Positions 43,825 through 54,031 are shown, counted from the stretch's first letter. The stretch is DNA of 64,000 bases from Herbinix sp. (GCA_029238935.1 JAQZBN010000012.1:19747-83746), one strand, 5' to 3'. The notes: a model not told the origin generated them from the sequence alone. Numbers and translations are program-made.

Positions 43825-46029
43825 ATGGAAAAAACCATAGAGAAAAAAATTAAAAAGTTTACTTCACGAATGCAAGCAAGATTATTGCTTGTATTTTGTG
43901 TTATTACTATACTTTTATTTGCCTTGGTAGGAAGATTAATTTATTTAATGCAAGTAAATGGTGATTCCTATGCGAAACACGTTTTATCGAGACAATCTTA
44001 TGTGAGTGCGGTTCTACCATATAAAAGAGGTGATATTCTTGATCGGAATGGAACTGTACTGGCAAGAAGTGAATTGCAATACAAATTGATTCTGGATCCT
44101 GAGAATTTAATCATTAATAGTGAATATATCACATCAACACAAGATGCATTAACAAAATATTTTAGTGTTACTAAGGAAGAGGTACAGCAGATTTTAGATG
44201 AAAAACCGGATAGCAGATATGTAATATTGTTAAAAAATCTAAAATATGATGCTGTTAAGGCATTTAAAGATTTCAGTAAGGAAGAAAAAAACATAAAAGG
44301 TGTGTGGTTTGAAGAGGAATATGTAAGAGCTTATCCCTACAATTCCATTGCTTGTGACTTGATTGGATTTACCTCTACGGACAATATTGGCTATTTTGGT
44401 CTTGAGGAATATTACAATGAAGAGCTCAACGGTATTAATGGCAGAGAATATGGCTATTATGATGAAACACTGAATGTAGAACGTATTACGAAAGAACCAG
44501 TTAACGGTAATACCATCGTCAGTACAATTGATCTAAATACACAACGAATTATTCAAGAACATATTGCAACTTTTAATGAAGAGACAGGAAGCAAAAGTAT
44601 CGGTGTTATTGTAATGGATCCGAATAATGGAGACATTCTTGCTATGGCTTCCAATCAGGAATACAACTTAAATGATCCTAGAAATTTAGAGGGCATTTAT
44701 ACAGAACAACAAATTGCAGCAATGTCGGATGATGAAAAATTAGATGCACTTAATGCTATTTGGAAAAATGATGTAATCAGCAATGGCTTTGAACCGGGAT
44801 CAACCTTTAAACCGGTTACCATAGCGGCTGCTCTGGAGGAGGCCTTGATTACGGATAATACAACGTTTGTCTGTGATGGTGGGGAGCATTTTGGGGGTAG
44901 TTATATCAAGTGCAATAAGAGAACGGGACACGGGCAAATTACCTTAGCGCAAGCTTTGATGTTATCCTGTAATGATGCATTGATGCAGATTGTTGCCAAG
45001 GAAGGAAAAGAGTTATTTTATTCTTACCAGGAAAATTTTGGCTATGGAGCTAAAACTGGTATCGATTTACCTGGTGAAGCTGGTGGTATTTTGTATGCTT
45101 TGGATCAACTGAAACCGATCGACCTTGCGATCAGCAGCTTTGGTCAAACCTTTACTGCAACGATGATTCAGATGGCATCTGCTTACAGTTCACTGGTGAA
45201 CGGAGGCAATTATTATGAACCTCATGTTATGAAACGGATTGTAAATGATGACGGAGCGACAGTGGATCAAATCGAAAAGTTACTAGTTCGAAAAACCGTA
45301 TCAAAGCAGACATCCGATTTGATACAAAAATATACATATCAAACCGTGGAAGCAGGTACTGCAAAAACTGCCAAGGTGGAAGGCTATGCAATTGGTGGTA
45401 AGACCGGAACTGCGCAGAAATATCCGAGAGGAGCTGGAACTTATGTTGTATCATTTATCGGACAAGTTCCTGCAATTAATCCGGAAGTTGTAATCTATGT
45501 TGCAATCGATGAGCCACAGAATGTGGAACGTCAGGATAACAGCGCAATAGCAACAAATTTTGCTGCTGGGATTATGAAAGAGATATTACCTGCGTTAGGA
45601 ATTTTCCCAGAAGGTGAAATTGATTATCTGCTTCCTCAGGACGAGGAGGAAGCTTCTCAAAATGGAGACAATTCTGGCACACAGACAGGAAATGATAATG
45701 TGCAGGGAACTGAGAATTCACAAAATTCTGAAAATAATGAAGGTAATGAAAATACGGGTAATAATACTGAAAATAATGAAAATTCACAGAATGGTAATAA
45801 TGAAGCCGAAAATGAGCAGGGAGATACTTCAAATCAAGAGGATCTTGAACAAAACGGAGAGAATAACGAAAATATAAATCAAAACGAAGAGGAACAAAAT
45901 AACTCTGAGAATTCAGGCGATACGGAGAATACGGAAGATACTGAGGGAGAACAAGGAACCTCTCAAAATGGTGATCAAACGAACTCAGAGATTGATGAAG
46001 ACGAGTTTAATGGGGCAGCTATTGATTAG
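43825..46029 (+). CDS. Septal penicillin-binding protein (class B, FtsI/PbpB-type)
   Basis: A 734-residue class B transpeptidase that cross-links septal peptidoglycan. One N-terminal TM helix (about 18-43), a dimerisation domain (about 60-220), and a transpeptidase domain with Ser326-x-x-Lys329 (PGSTFK), Ser381-Cys-Asn383 and Lys526-Thr-Gly (KTGTA). Residues about 605-734 are a low-complexity tail of Asn, Glu, Gly, Gln and Ser, with no PASTA domain, ending in a short acidic stretch. Such a tail is not part of the enzyme fold. By position it is the vegetative septation PBP, with spoVD next. Confidence 0.9.
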   Translation: MEKTIEKKIKKFTSRMQARLLLVFCVITILLFALVGRLIYLMQVNGDSYAKHVLSRQSYVSAVLPYKRGDILDRNGTVLARSELQYKLILDPENLIINSEYITSTQDALTKYFSVTKEEVQQILDEKPDSRYVILLKNLKYDAVKAFKDFSKEEKNIKGVWFEEEYVRAYPYNSIACDLIGFTSTDNIGYFGLEEYYNEELNGINGREYGYYDETLNVERITKEPVNGNTIVSTIDLNTQRIIQEHIATFNEETGSKSIGVIVMDPNNGDILAMASNQEYNLNDPRNLEGIYTEQQIAAMSDDEKLDALNAIWKNDVISNGFEPGSTFKPVTIAAALEEALITDNTTFVCDGGEHFGGSYIKCNKRTGHGQITLAQALMLSCNDALMQIVAKEGKELFYSYQENFGYGAKTGIDLPGEAGGILYALDQLKPIDLAISSFGQTFTATMIQMASAYSSLVNGGNYYEPHVMKRIVNDDGATVDQIEKLLVRKTVSKQTSDLIQKYTYQTVEAGTAKTAKVEGYAIGGKTGTAQKYPRGAGTYVVSFIGQVPAINPEVVIYVAIDEPQNVERQDNSAIATNFAAGIMKEILPALGIFPEGEIDYLLPQDEEEASQNGDNSGTQTGNDNVQGTENSQNSENNEGNENTGNNTENNENSQNGNNEAENEQGDTSNQEDLEQNGENNENINQNEEEQNNSENSGDTENTEDTEGEQGTSQNGDQTNSEIDEDEFNGAAID

Positions 46030-46092
46030 GTATGAATAAACAGGAAGGGTTTGTAATAAAATGAAACGATAGAATAATAAGGTATTGGTTGT

Positions 46093-48042
46093 ATGGCTAG
46101 AAACAGAACCTATAACAGGAAGAATATATTCATAATCGTTATCGTTATTACAGTGATAGCTATTGCATTGACCGTTCGCCTGGGTTGGTTGATGATAGCA
46201 CGTTCTGAGGAATATTCTGAACGAGCGCAGGCACTCCATGAAAGAGAAAGAGCAATCAAAGCAGAACGGGGAAAAATTTATGATCGAAACGGAATTGAAA
46301 TAGCCAATAATAAGCCGGTTTGTACGATTTCAGTAATCCATAGTCAGATAAAAGACCCCGAGAGAGTAATCACTGTGCTCTCTGATTTACTTGGGTTAAG
46401 TGAAGACAAAGTAAGAAAAAGAGTAGAAAAGAAATCCTCCATAGAGAGAATTAAATCCAATGTAGATAAAGAGATCGCTGATAAAATCAGAGAGTATGAT
46501 CTGGATGGAGTTATGGTGGATGAAGATTACAAGCGCTTCTATCCATATGGAAGCCTTGCCTCTAAGGTCATTGGTTTTACTGGTAGTGATAACCAAGGTA
46601 TCATTGGTCTGGAAGTTAAATATGATCAGTTTTTAAAAGGAACTGACGGAACCATTTTAACCCTGACCACCGCTTATGGTGTTGAGATACCCAATGCAGC
46701 AGAGGATCGTATTGAACCTCAGGCAGGTAGTGATTTAATCACCAGTATTGATGTTAATGTACAAGAGTTTGCAGAGCAGCTGGCCTATAAACTTATGGAT
46801 GCTAAGGACGCAAAGAATGTGAAATTCATAGTCATGAATCCACAAAATGGTGAAATTTTAGCCAATGTAAATGCTCCAGAATTTAATTTGAACGATCCTT
46901 ATACCCTTTCGGACGAAATATTGCTTCAAGTAGAAGGGGAAACCTTAACGGATCAGAAAAAGAATGATTTATTAAATCAAATGTGGCGAAATGCCTGTAT
47001 CAGTGATACCTATGAACCGGGTTCCACTTTTAAGATTATTACTGCAACAGCTGCCTTAGAGGAAGGTGTTGTAAAACTAACCGATGGATTTTTCTGTCCT
47101 GGCTTTAAGACCGTTGAGGATCGTATTATAAGGTGTCACAAGACAACCGGACATGGAAGTCAGACCTTTGTGGAAGGAATTAAAAATTCTTGTAATCCTG
47201 TATTTATGGAGATTGGTGCCAGAGTTGGCGTGGAGAGAATGTATTACTATTTTGAACGCCTTGGTTTATTTCATAAGACAGGTATTGATATTCCCGGTGA
47301 AGCAAATTCCATCATGCATAAAAAGGAAAATGTAGGAGCAGTTGAACTAGCGACCATGTCCTTTGGTCAATCGTTTCAGATTACTCCATTACAACTTTTA
47401 TCCGCTGCCAGTGCGATAGTAAATGGCGGAACTTTGGTAGTACCCCATTTTGGTGTGGAAATCAGATCAGCCAATGGAGAAGTTGTAAGATCGTTAGAAT
47501 ATGAGGAAACAAAGGGAGCAGTTTCGAAGGAAACCTCAGAAACAATGAAGATGCTCTTGGAAGCAGTAGTGTCAGAGGGTACTGGTAAGCGTGCTTATCT
47601 TCCCGGATTTCGAATTGGTGGGAAGACAGCCACATCTGAAAAGTTACCTCGTAGCAGTAATAAATATATTTCCTCGTTCATTGGTTTTGCTCCGGTAAAT
47701 GATCCACAAGTGATTGCTCTGGTTCTAATCGACGAGCCTACCGGAATATATTATGGCGGTGCCATAGCAGCGCCGGTAATCTCTGAACTTTTTGATAATA
47801 TATTGCCGTACCTTGGTGTAGAAGCCAGTTATTCAGAGTCAGAGATTGAAAAATATAATATTGGTTCCTTTGAAGTTCCTGATTTTGTAGGAAAGTCGAA
47901 GAAAGAAGTAAAGGATTTATTAAAGGTCTATGACTTTGGTGAACTCTATCCGATCGGAGAAGGAGAGATTGTGAAAGAACAATTCCCACTCCCAGGGGAG
48001 ACCGTAGGTAAGGATGCTAATTTGATTTTATATTATGAATAA
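46093..48042 (+). CDS. spoVD: Penicillin-binding protein, SpoVD-type (sporulation)
   Basis: A 649-residue class B PBP. TM helix about 11-33, dimerisation domain about 55-210, transpeptidase with Ser311-x-x-Lys314 and Ser366-Cys-Asn368, and a C-terminal PASTA domain at about 592-649 (VPDFVGKSKKEVK). The third active-site motif reads Lys511-Thr-Ala instead of Lys-Thr-Gly. SpoVD cross-links cortex peptidoglycan in the mother cell together with SpoVE. The name is given because of the PASTA domain and the order pbpB-spoVD-mraY-murD-spoVE seen in B. subtilis; a vegetative role is not excluded. Confidence 0.85.
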   Translation: MARNRTYNRKNIFIIVIVITVIAIALTVRLGWLMIARSEEYSERAQALHERERAIKAERGKIYDRNGIEIANNKPVCTISVIHSQIKDPERVITVLSDLLGLSEDKVRKRVEKKSSIERIKSNVDKEIADKIREYDLDGVMVDEDYKRFYPYGSLASKVIGFTGSDNQGIIGLEVKYDQFLKGTDGTILTLTTAYGVEIPNAAEDRIEPQAGSDLITSIDVNVQEFAEQLAYKLMDAKDAKNVKFIVMNPQNGEILANVNAPEFNLNDPYTLSDEILLQVEGETLTDQKKNDLLNQMWRNACISDTYEPGSTFKIITATAALEEGVVKLTDGFFCPGFKTVEDRIIRCHKTTGHGSQTFVEGIKNSCNPVFMEIGARVGVERMYYYFERLGLFHKTGIDIPGEANSIMHKKENVGAVELATMSFGQSFQITPLQLLSAASAIVNGGTLVVPHFGVEIRSANGEVVRSLEYEETKGAVSKETSETMKMLLEAVVSEGTGKRAYLPGFRIGGKTATSEKLPRSSNKYISSFIGFAPVNDPQVIALVLIDEPTGIYYGGAIAAPVISELFDNILPYLGVEASYSESEIEKYNIGSFEVPDFVGKSKKEVKDLLKVYDFGELYPIGEGEIVKEQFPLPGETVGKDANLILYYE

Positions 48043-48044
48043 TA

Positions 48045-48073
48045 TTGTTTTTTATCATGTTATAAAGTATAAT
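48045..48073 (+). promoter_or_regulatory. SigA-type promoter for mraY-murD-ftsW
   Basis: TTGTTT at 48045-48050 and a perfect TATAAT at 48068-48073 with a 17-bp spacer, just after spoVD and 75 bp before mraY. It would give the precursor-synthesis genes transcription independent of the mraZ promoter. Confidence 0.6.
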
Positions 48074-48147
48074 AGCTAAGTTAATAATTAAGAAAATTAA
48101 AATACACGAAAGAAATTCGCCGCTTACCCTGGCAGATAGGAGTAGTC

Positions 48148-49104
48148 ATGAATTTTACAGTTGTATTGCCCGCCGTTATATCATTTGCAGTAAGTGTAAT
48201 ATTAAGTCCGATCCTAATTCCATTTTTGAAACGATTAAAATTTGGCCAATATGTACGGGAAGATGGACCTGAAACCCATCTGAAAAAATCCGGTACACCA
48301 ACTATGGGCGGTATTATCATAGTACTAAGTATCTCAATCACCAGTTTGTTCTATATAGGTAAGTCCACCGATATCGTTCCGGTTTTATTCGCTACGATTG
48401 GATTTGGAATTATCGGTTTTATGGATGATTACATAAAAGTGGTAATGAAACGTTCCATGGGATTAAGAGCCTGGCAAAAGCTCCTGGGTCAGATTTTTGT
48501 TACAGCAATTTTTGGTTATTATCTGATTAATTTTACCAACGTCGGCACTACAATGTTAATTCCGTTTTCCGGTGGGAAATATCTAAATGTCTCCTATATG
48601 TTTGTTCCAATGCTATTTCTTGTAATGCTAGGAACTGTAAACGGATCTAATTTTACCGATGGCTTAGATGGTCTAGAATCCAGCGTGACTGTATTGATTG
48701 CAACTTTCTTTTCTGTTGTAGCAATCGGCATGAAAAATGGGATTTCTCCGATTACCTGCGCGGCAGCGGGAAGTCTTCTTGGTTTTCTATTATATAATGT
48801 ATATCCTGCAAAAGTATTTATGGGTGATACCGGTTCCTTGGCTTTGGGGGGATTTGTGGCAGCCTCTGCCTATATGCTCCAAATGCCGCTCTTTATTCTG
48901 ATTGTGGCATTGATTTATCTGATCGAGGTATTATCGGTTATGCTACAGGTAAGTTACTTTAAATTAACCGGTGGAAAACGAATTTTTCGCATGGCACCAA
49001 TTCATCATCATTTTGAATTAATGGGATGGCCGGAAACAAGAGTTGTGGCGGTATTTTCCATCATCACAGCAATGTTGTGTTTGGTAGGACTGATGGGATT
49101 ATAA
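48148..49104 (+). CDS. mraY: Phospho-MurNAc-pentapeptide transferase
   Basis: A 318-residue integral membrane enzyme that transfers phospho-MurNAc-pentapeptide to undecaprenyl phosphate to make lipid I. About ten TM helices. Catalytic cytoplasmic loops contain FMDDYIKV (Asp pair), NFTDGLDGLE, and the FMGDTGSLALGG and APIHHHFE motifs that bind Mg2+ and nucleotide. Length is typical. A GGAG site precedes the ATG. Confidence 0.97.
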   Translation: MNFTVVLPAVISFAVSVILSPILIPFLKRLKFGQYVREDGPETHLKKSGTPTMGGIIIVLSISITSLFYIGKSTDIVPVLFATIGFGIIGFMDDYIKVVMKRSMGLRAWQKLLGQIFVTAIFGYYLINFTNVGTTMLIPFSGGKYLNVSYMFVPMLFLVMLGTVNGSNFTDGLDGLESSVTVLIATFFSVVAIGMKNGISPITCAAAGSLLGFLLYNVYPAKVFMGDTGSLALGGFVAASAYMLQMPLFILIVALIYLIEVLSVMLQVSYFKLTGGKRIFRMAPIHHHFELMGWPETRVVAVFSIITAMLCLVGLMGL

Positions 49105-49164
49105 GGGGAACTCATTGACATTTGAAACAGCACATGGCTGCATTCATTGATTGGAGGAAGAAAG

Positions 49165-50526
49165 ATGCAATTAAAGGATAAGAAAGTCCTAGTGTATGGT
49201 GCGGGCTTAAGTGGAATCTCAGCTACAAGATTACTGCAAAAACAGGGTGCTTATGTTGTTCTGTATGATTCTAAGACAGAATTAAGTAAGGAAAATTTTA
49301 AAAATGAATTTGATGTAGAACATCAATTTGAACTGGTTCTTGGAACCATTCCGGAGCAACTAATCGATACGATTGATTTGTTAATTATCAGCCCCGGAAT
49401 ACCAACTGACATAGCGGATGTAGAAAAAATGAAAGCTCGGAATATTCCGGTATGGGGAGAGATAGAACTGGCATATAGTTTGGCAAAGGGTAAAATTATC
49501 GGTATTACAGGCACCAACGGAAAAACAACCACCACCACCTTGGTTGGCGATATTATGAAAACCTATTATGACGAGGTATTCGTAGTTGGCAATATTGGTT
49601 TTCCGTATACGGATATTGCAGATTCTACTACTGAAGAATCTATTACAGTAATTGAACTCAGTAGTTTTCAATTGGAGACAATTCACGATTTTAAACCGAA
49701 TGTCAGTGCAATATTAAATATCACACCAGATCATCTAAACAGACATCATACTATGGCAAACTACATTCAGGCGAAAGAAAATGTCGCTATGAACCAAGGA
49801 GCAGATGATTATTGTGTTTTAAATTATGAGGATGAAGAGCTTCGCGCTATAGCTAACCGTTTAAAGACCAATGTAATATTCTTTAGCAGTGCCAGAAGAC
49901 TAGAAAATGGTTTATACCTTGACCAGGATGATATTTATTATGTAAAAGAAGGTAACGCTGAGCATGTTTGTAATATCCATGAACTAAAGATTATCGGAAA
50001 GCATAGCTATGAAAATGTTATGGCTGCGGTTGGTATGGCTTTGCCAATGGGTGTACCAATGGACTGTATTAAGAAAGCTATTACCTCGTTTACAGCTGTA
50101 GAACATCGAATTGAATATGTAGATACAATCAATGGTGTCAAATATTATAACGATTCCAAGGGAACAAATCCGGATGCATCAATCAAAGCCATAGAAGCAA
50201 TGACCTCACATACAATTTTGATCGGTGGCGGTTATGATAAAGGGAATACTTTTGATGAGTATATTGAAGCATTCCAAGGTAAAATTAAATACCTTGTTTT
50301 GCTTGGCCAAACAAGAGAATTTATCGCTGAAACAGCAAAAAGACATGGCTTTATGAATATCATTATGGTAGATAATATGAAGGAAGCTGTTGCAACGTGT
50401 GCAGCAAAGGCACAACCGGGAGATGCTGTCCTGCTATCTCCTGCCTGTGCCAGTTGGGGTATGTTTCAGAATTACGAAGAACGTGGCAATTTATTTAAGG
50501 AATATGTAAGGGAAATGCTTCAATAA
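49165..50526 (+). CDS. murD: UDP-N-acetylmuramoyl-L-alanine:D-glutamate ligase
   Basis: A 453-residue Mur ligase that adds D-glutamate, the second residue of the stem peptide. N-terminal UDP-binding domain begins with KVLVYGAGLSG. The ATP loop is GITGTNGKTTTT (about 111-122); ELSSFQLE and the NITPDHLNRH segment hold metal ligands, and the C-terminal domain carries YNDSKGTNPDA. ATG 49165 is chosen because GGAGG lies 7 bp upstream; a start 18 bp earlier has none. Follows mraY by 60 bp. Confidence 0.96.
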   Translation: MQLKDKKVLVYGAGLSGISATRLLQKQGAYVVLYDSKTELSKENFKNEFDVEHQFELVLGTIPEQLIDTIDLLIISPGIPTDIADVEKMKARNIPVWGEIELAYSLAKGKIIGITGTNGKTTTTTLVGDIMKTYYDEVFVVGNIGFPYTDIADSTTEESITVIELSSFQLETIHDFKPNVSAILNITPDHLNRHHTMANYIQAKENVAMNQGADDYCVLNYEDEELRAIANRLKTNVIFFSSARRLENGLYLDQDDIYYVKEGNAEHVCNIHELKIIGKHSYENVMAAVGMALPMGVPMDCIKKAITSFTAVEHRIEYVDTINGVKYYNDSKGTNPDASIKAIEAMTSHTILIGGGYDKGNTFDEYIEAFQGKIKYLVLLGQTREFIAETAKRHGFMNIIMVDNMKEAVATCAAKAQPGDAVLLSPACASWGMFQNYEERGNLFKEYVREMLQ

Positions 50527-50545
50527 AAGTCAGGAGTGTTAATGG

Positions 50546-51688
50546 ATGAGCAGAACGGCAGGAGAAACAACAAATAAGAAATTGCATAGTTATTATGACT
50601 ACAGCCTATTGTTTCTTACCCTTTTCCTTGTGTGTTTTGGGTTGGTTATGATCTATAGCACCAGCTCCTATAATGCACAGAGAATCTATGGAGATGCAAC
50701 CCATTATCTGGGTAGGCAGGCTCTCTTTGCTGGAGCGGGTATTCTCATTATGCTGTTCGTTTCCAAAATAGATTATCGGATTTATATAACGAACCTTCCG
50801 ATCATACGGTTAAAACCCATAACATTATTGTATTTTCTCTGTATCGGAATGCAGGTCTATGTATTAATCTTTGGAGCAGTCATCAAAGGTGCAAAACGTT
50901 GGATTAGTTTAGGACCCTTAGGTCAGTTCCAACCCTCTGAGTTAACCAAAATCGCTGTAATCCTATTTACAGCTTACATAGTTAATATAGCACCAAGAAC
51001 TTTGGATCGATTTATTGGATTTTTAAAAGTAGTTTTATTCATAAGTCCTTTGCTAGGACTCATTGTTATAGAGAACTTCTCCACAGCTCTGGTTGTTGGT
51101 GTAATCATGGTTTCAATCTGTTTTGTAGCCAGCAAAAAGAAAGCGTATTTTATTGTATCCGGCCTCATGTTTATTGCGGCGGGATCTGCCTTTGTATTTT
51201 TAGTATCCTACCGGTCTGACCGTATTAAGATCTGGTTGGATATTGAAAATCATCCCAAGGGCTATCAAATTCTACAGGGACTGTATGCAATTGCTTCCGG
51301 AGGAGTCTTCGGAAAAGGCCTTGGGGAGAGTATGCAAAAGTTAGGCTTTATCCCTGAGTCCCATAATGATATGATTTTTTCAGTTATTTGTGAAGAGTTG
51401 GGGCTGTTCGGTGCAGTTGCAATGATCCTATTATTTATATTGTTGGTATGGCGGATCTTTATCATCGCCATAAATGCACCGGATTTATATGGAGGACTGA
51501 TTGCTACCGGTGTGTTGGCTCATATCGCAATTCAAGTATTACTGAATATTGCGGTTGTAACCAATTCCATTCCATCGACCGGTATTCCCTTACCCTTTAT
51601 AAGTTACGGAGGAAGCTCAGTTATGGTGTTGCTCTTTGAGATGGGGATTGTCTTAAGTGTATCCAACCAAATTAAAGCGCAGCGATAA
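50546..51688 (+). CDS. ftsW: SEDS glycosyltransferase, FtsW/SpoVE
   Basis: A 380-residue SEDS-family peptidoglycan polymerase with ten TM helices, which works together with a class B PBP. Conserved parts are YSTSSY in the first loop, KRWISLGPLGQFQPSELTK, the large external loop with GYQILQGLYAI, FIPESHNDMIFSVICEELG, and PFISYGGSS. These fit both vegetative FtsW and sporulation SpoVE. With only one SEDS gene here beside two class B PBPs, I cannot tell which partner it serves; the B. subtilis order would make it SpoVE. murG, often next, is missing. Confidence 0.92.
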   Translation: MSRTAGETTNKKLHSYYDYSLLFLTLFLVCFGLVMIYSTSSYNAQRIYGDATHYLGRQALFAGAGILIMLFVSKIDYRIYITNLPIIRLKPITLLYFLCIGMQVYVLIFGAVIKGAKRWISLGPLGQFQPSELTKIAVILFTAYIVNIAPRTLDRFIGFLKVVLFISPLLGLIVIENFSTALVVGVIMVSICFVASKKKAYFIVSGLMFIAAGSAFVFLVSYRSDRIKIWLDIENHPKGYQILQGLYAIASGGVFGKGLGESMQKLGFIPESHNDMIFSVICEELGLFGAVAMILLFILLVWRIFIIAINAPDLYGGLIATGVLAHIAIQVLLNIAVVTNSIPSTGIPLPFISYGGSSVMVLLFEMGIVLSVSNQIKAQR

Positions 51689-51782
51689 ACAAGCTAGTGA
51701 TCGTACGGTATTTCAATAATCACGCGGACAAAGAGGATTTCATATAGTAATAATATATTTCCTATATTATCTGAGGTGTTCT

Positions 51783-53039
51783 ATGTCGAATATCGAGGTC
51801 GTCGGCGGCGAGCGGTTAAAAGGTGAATTAAAAATACAGGGTTCCAAGAACGCATCATTGCCTCTTCTTGCTGCTACAATTCTGAATAAAGGAACTACGG
51901 TCTTAAAGAATTGTCCAAAAATACTGGATGTATTTCATATGATAAAGATTCTGGAAGAATTAGGTTGTACTTGTGAGTGGGAAGAAAACACGTTATATGT
52001 AGATTCAAGTTATATAGATACAACAACGGTTTCCTGGGATTTTGTCAGTAAAATGAGAAGTTCCATACTTTTCATGGGTGCTTTATTAGGTAGAAGTCAT
52101 GAAGTTACCATTGCCTATCCGGGAGGGTGCTTAATCGGAGAACGTAAGATAGATTTTCATTTAGATGCTATGAAGAAAATGAATGTTAATGTAGTATTAA
52201 ATGATAATGAAATTAAGTGCCAAACCTGCTGTATTATAGGAACCGATATTATACTTCCAAAGTCTAGTGTAGGGGCTACTCAAAATATAATACTGGCCGC
52301 AGTACTATCCAAAGGAACTACCAGGATATTTAATGCTGCGAAAGAGCCGGAAGTAATTGAATTATGTAATTTCTTAATGAAAGCAGGAGCAAGAATTCAT
52401 GGAATGGATACTCCTATGATTGAAGTAGAAGGTGTTTCTAGACTTCATGATGTAGAGTATACGCTTTCTCCTGACCGGATTGTTGCAGGAACATATATGA
52501 CAGCAGTCGCAGCGGCATACGGTAACGTTATTTTATTGGATACACCATATCGACAGCTGAAATCTCTCATTGATGTCCTTCGCAAAACAGGATGTAACAT
52601 AGAAGCGGCAGATGATTATTTGAAAATCAGTAATGATCAGAGACCGAGACCAATTGAACAGATACGGACCCAGCCATATCCTGATTTCCCAACTGATATG
52701 CAGTCCCAAATGATGAGTGTATTAAGTTTGGCTCATGGGGACAGCACAATTATTGAAGAAATATTTGAATCAAGGTTCCAAAACGCAACTGAACTAAATA
52801 AAATGGGTGCCAGAATTGATATCAATGAGATGGAGAAAAAAGCTGTCATCCATGGAGTAGAAAAATTAAATGGAGCAGAAGTGAAAGCGCTTGACTTAAG
52901 AAGCGGAGCGGCTTTAGTGGTTGCCGGTCTGGCTGCGGAAGGGAAAACGGTCATAAGATCAGCCGAAGTCATTCGTCGTGGATATGAAAATATCGGTAGA
53001 GATCTTAGTACATTAGGAGCTAAAATAAAAAATTTCTAG
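51783..53039 (+). CDS. murA: UDP-N-acetylglucosamine 1-carboxyvinyltransferase
   Basis: A 418-residue enzyme that transfers enolpyruvate from PEP to UDP-GlcNAc, the first committed step of peptidoglycan synthesis and the fosfomycin target. GSKNASLPLLAA near the N-terminus binds UDP-GlcNAc. The active-site Cys116 is present in YPGGCLIGERKID, so it should be fosfomycin sensitive at this site. YPDFPTDMQSQ and the RSGAALVVAGLAAEG block are conserved. Firmicutes usually have two MurA copies; the other is not in this window. Confidence 0.95.
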   Translation: MSNIEVVGGERLKGELKIQGSKNASLPLLAATILNKGTTVLKNCPKILDVFHMIKILEELGCTCEWEENTLYVDSSYIDTTTVSWDFVSKMRSSILFMGALLGRSHEVTIAYPGGCLIGERKIDFHLDAMKKMNVNVVLNDNEIKCQTCCIIGTDIILPKSSVGATQNIILAAVLSKGTTRIFNAAKEPEVIELCNFLMKAGARIHGMDTPMIEVEGVSRLHDVEYTLSPDRIVAGTYMTAVAAAYGNVILLDTPYRQLKSLIDVLRKTGCNIEAADDYLKISNDQRPRPIEQIRTQPYPDFPTDMQSQMMSVLSLAHGDSTIIEEIFESRFQNATELNKMGARIDINEMEKKAVIHGVEKLNGAEVKALDLRSGAALVVAGLAAEGKTVIRSAEVIRRGYENIGRDLSTLGAKIKNF

Positions 53040-53064
53040 GATAAAGCTGCATAGGAGTAATCGG

Positions 53065-53808
53065 ATGTTAAATGATAGACAAAGGAAACGAGAAAGTGTT
53101 TTAAGAAGGTTACTTAGAAAAACCTTAATCTTTTTAATTCTAATAGGTGTTCCTGTCATATTTTTTGCTGGAACTTTCCGCTTAAAAGATATTACAGTCC
53201 AGGGTTCGGAGCGATATACAAAGGAACAGATCAAAGATATCTTTGTGCAAAGCTTGTTGGACAATAATACCATCCTGCTCTATCTTAAGTACAGCTATTT
53301 CAAGAGTGCAACGATTCCTTTTGTTGAGAAGATGGATTTAGAGTTGGTTGATAGTAATACGATCAATGTGCGGATTTACGAGAAGATGGTTATCGGATGC
53401 GTCGAATTTATGGGTGAATATTTATACTTTGATAAAGATGGAATTGTAGTAGAAAGCTCGTCGGAACAATTGGAGGATATTCCTAAAATCATCGGATTAA
53501 AGTTTGATCAAATCGTATTATCCGAAAAGCTTGAGGTTCAATCGGAAGATTTATATCATACTATTCTAAACCTTACACAGCTCATAGACTGGTACGATCT
53601 TGATGTCGATGCGATTCGTTTTAGCAGTAACAATGAAGTAACAATCGAATGTGGCGACATCAAGGTTCTGCTAGGAAAGAAGGATACTTATGACAATGAG
53701 CTTTCCATTTTAAAAAGCATCCTTGAAGAGGCAAAAGGAATGGATATTAAAATTGATATGACAAATGGTACCGATACCTTTATCGCTACACCGAATAAGG
53801 CAGATTAA
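53065..53808 (+). CDS. divIB: FtsQ/DivIB-type cell division protein
   Basis: A 247-residue bitopic protein of the divisome. A basic cytoplasmic N-terminus (1-18, many Arg and Lys) precedes a TM helix (about 20-40), then a POTRA domain (about 43-112, starting FRLKDITVQGSERYTKEQI), and a beta domain (about 113-247). FtsQ/DivIB connects FtsL-FtsB/DivIC to the ring. Conservation is low, but topology, POTRA domain and place between murA and ftsZ agree. Confidence 0.88.
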   Translation: MLNDRQRKRESVLRRLLRKTLIFLILIGVPVIFFAGTFRLKDITVQGSERYTKEQIKDIFVQSLLDNNTILLYLKYSYFKSATIPFVEKMDLELVDSNTINVRIYEKMVIGCVEFMGEYLYFDKDGIVVESSSEQLEDIPKIIGLKFDQIVLSEKLEVQSEDLYHTILNLTQLIDWYDLDVDAIRFSSNNEVTIECGDIKVLLGKKDTYDNELSILKSILEEAKGMDIKIDMTNGTDTFIATPNKAD

Positions 53809-53853
53809 AGCTTGCAAAGCCTGAAATTAATAATGTATTTTTAAAAATTATGC

Positions 53854-53882
53854 TTGATTATTTGGGAATAAAAAGATATTAT
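53854..53882 (+). promoter_or_regulatory. SigA-type promoter for ftsZ
   Basis: TTGATT at 53854-53859 and TATTAT at 53877-53882 with a 17-bp spacer in the 223-bp gap after divIB, leaving a leader of about 140 nt before ftsZ. Confidence 0.5.
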
Positions 53883-54031
53883 ATATAGTAGAGTGTGTAC
53901 ACCATAAATTGTATGAGGTATAGAATTTATCCCATTATAATGTGGTTATATAAAGAGAATAACACGTTAGTTTCGATAGAAGCCATGAGATAGAATATCA
54001 TTATATGAATACGAAGAAGGAGGAATAGACC

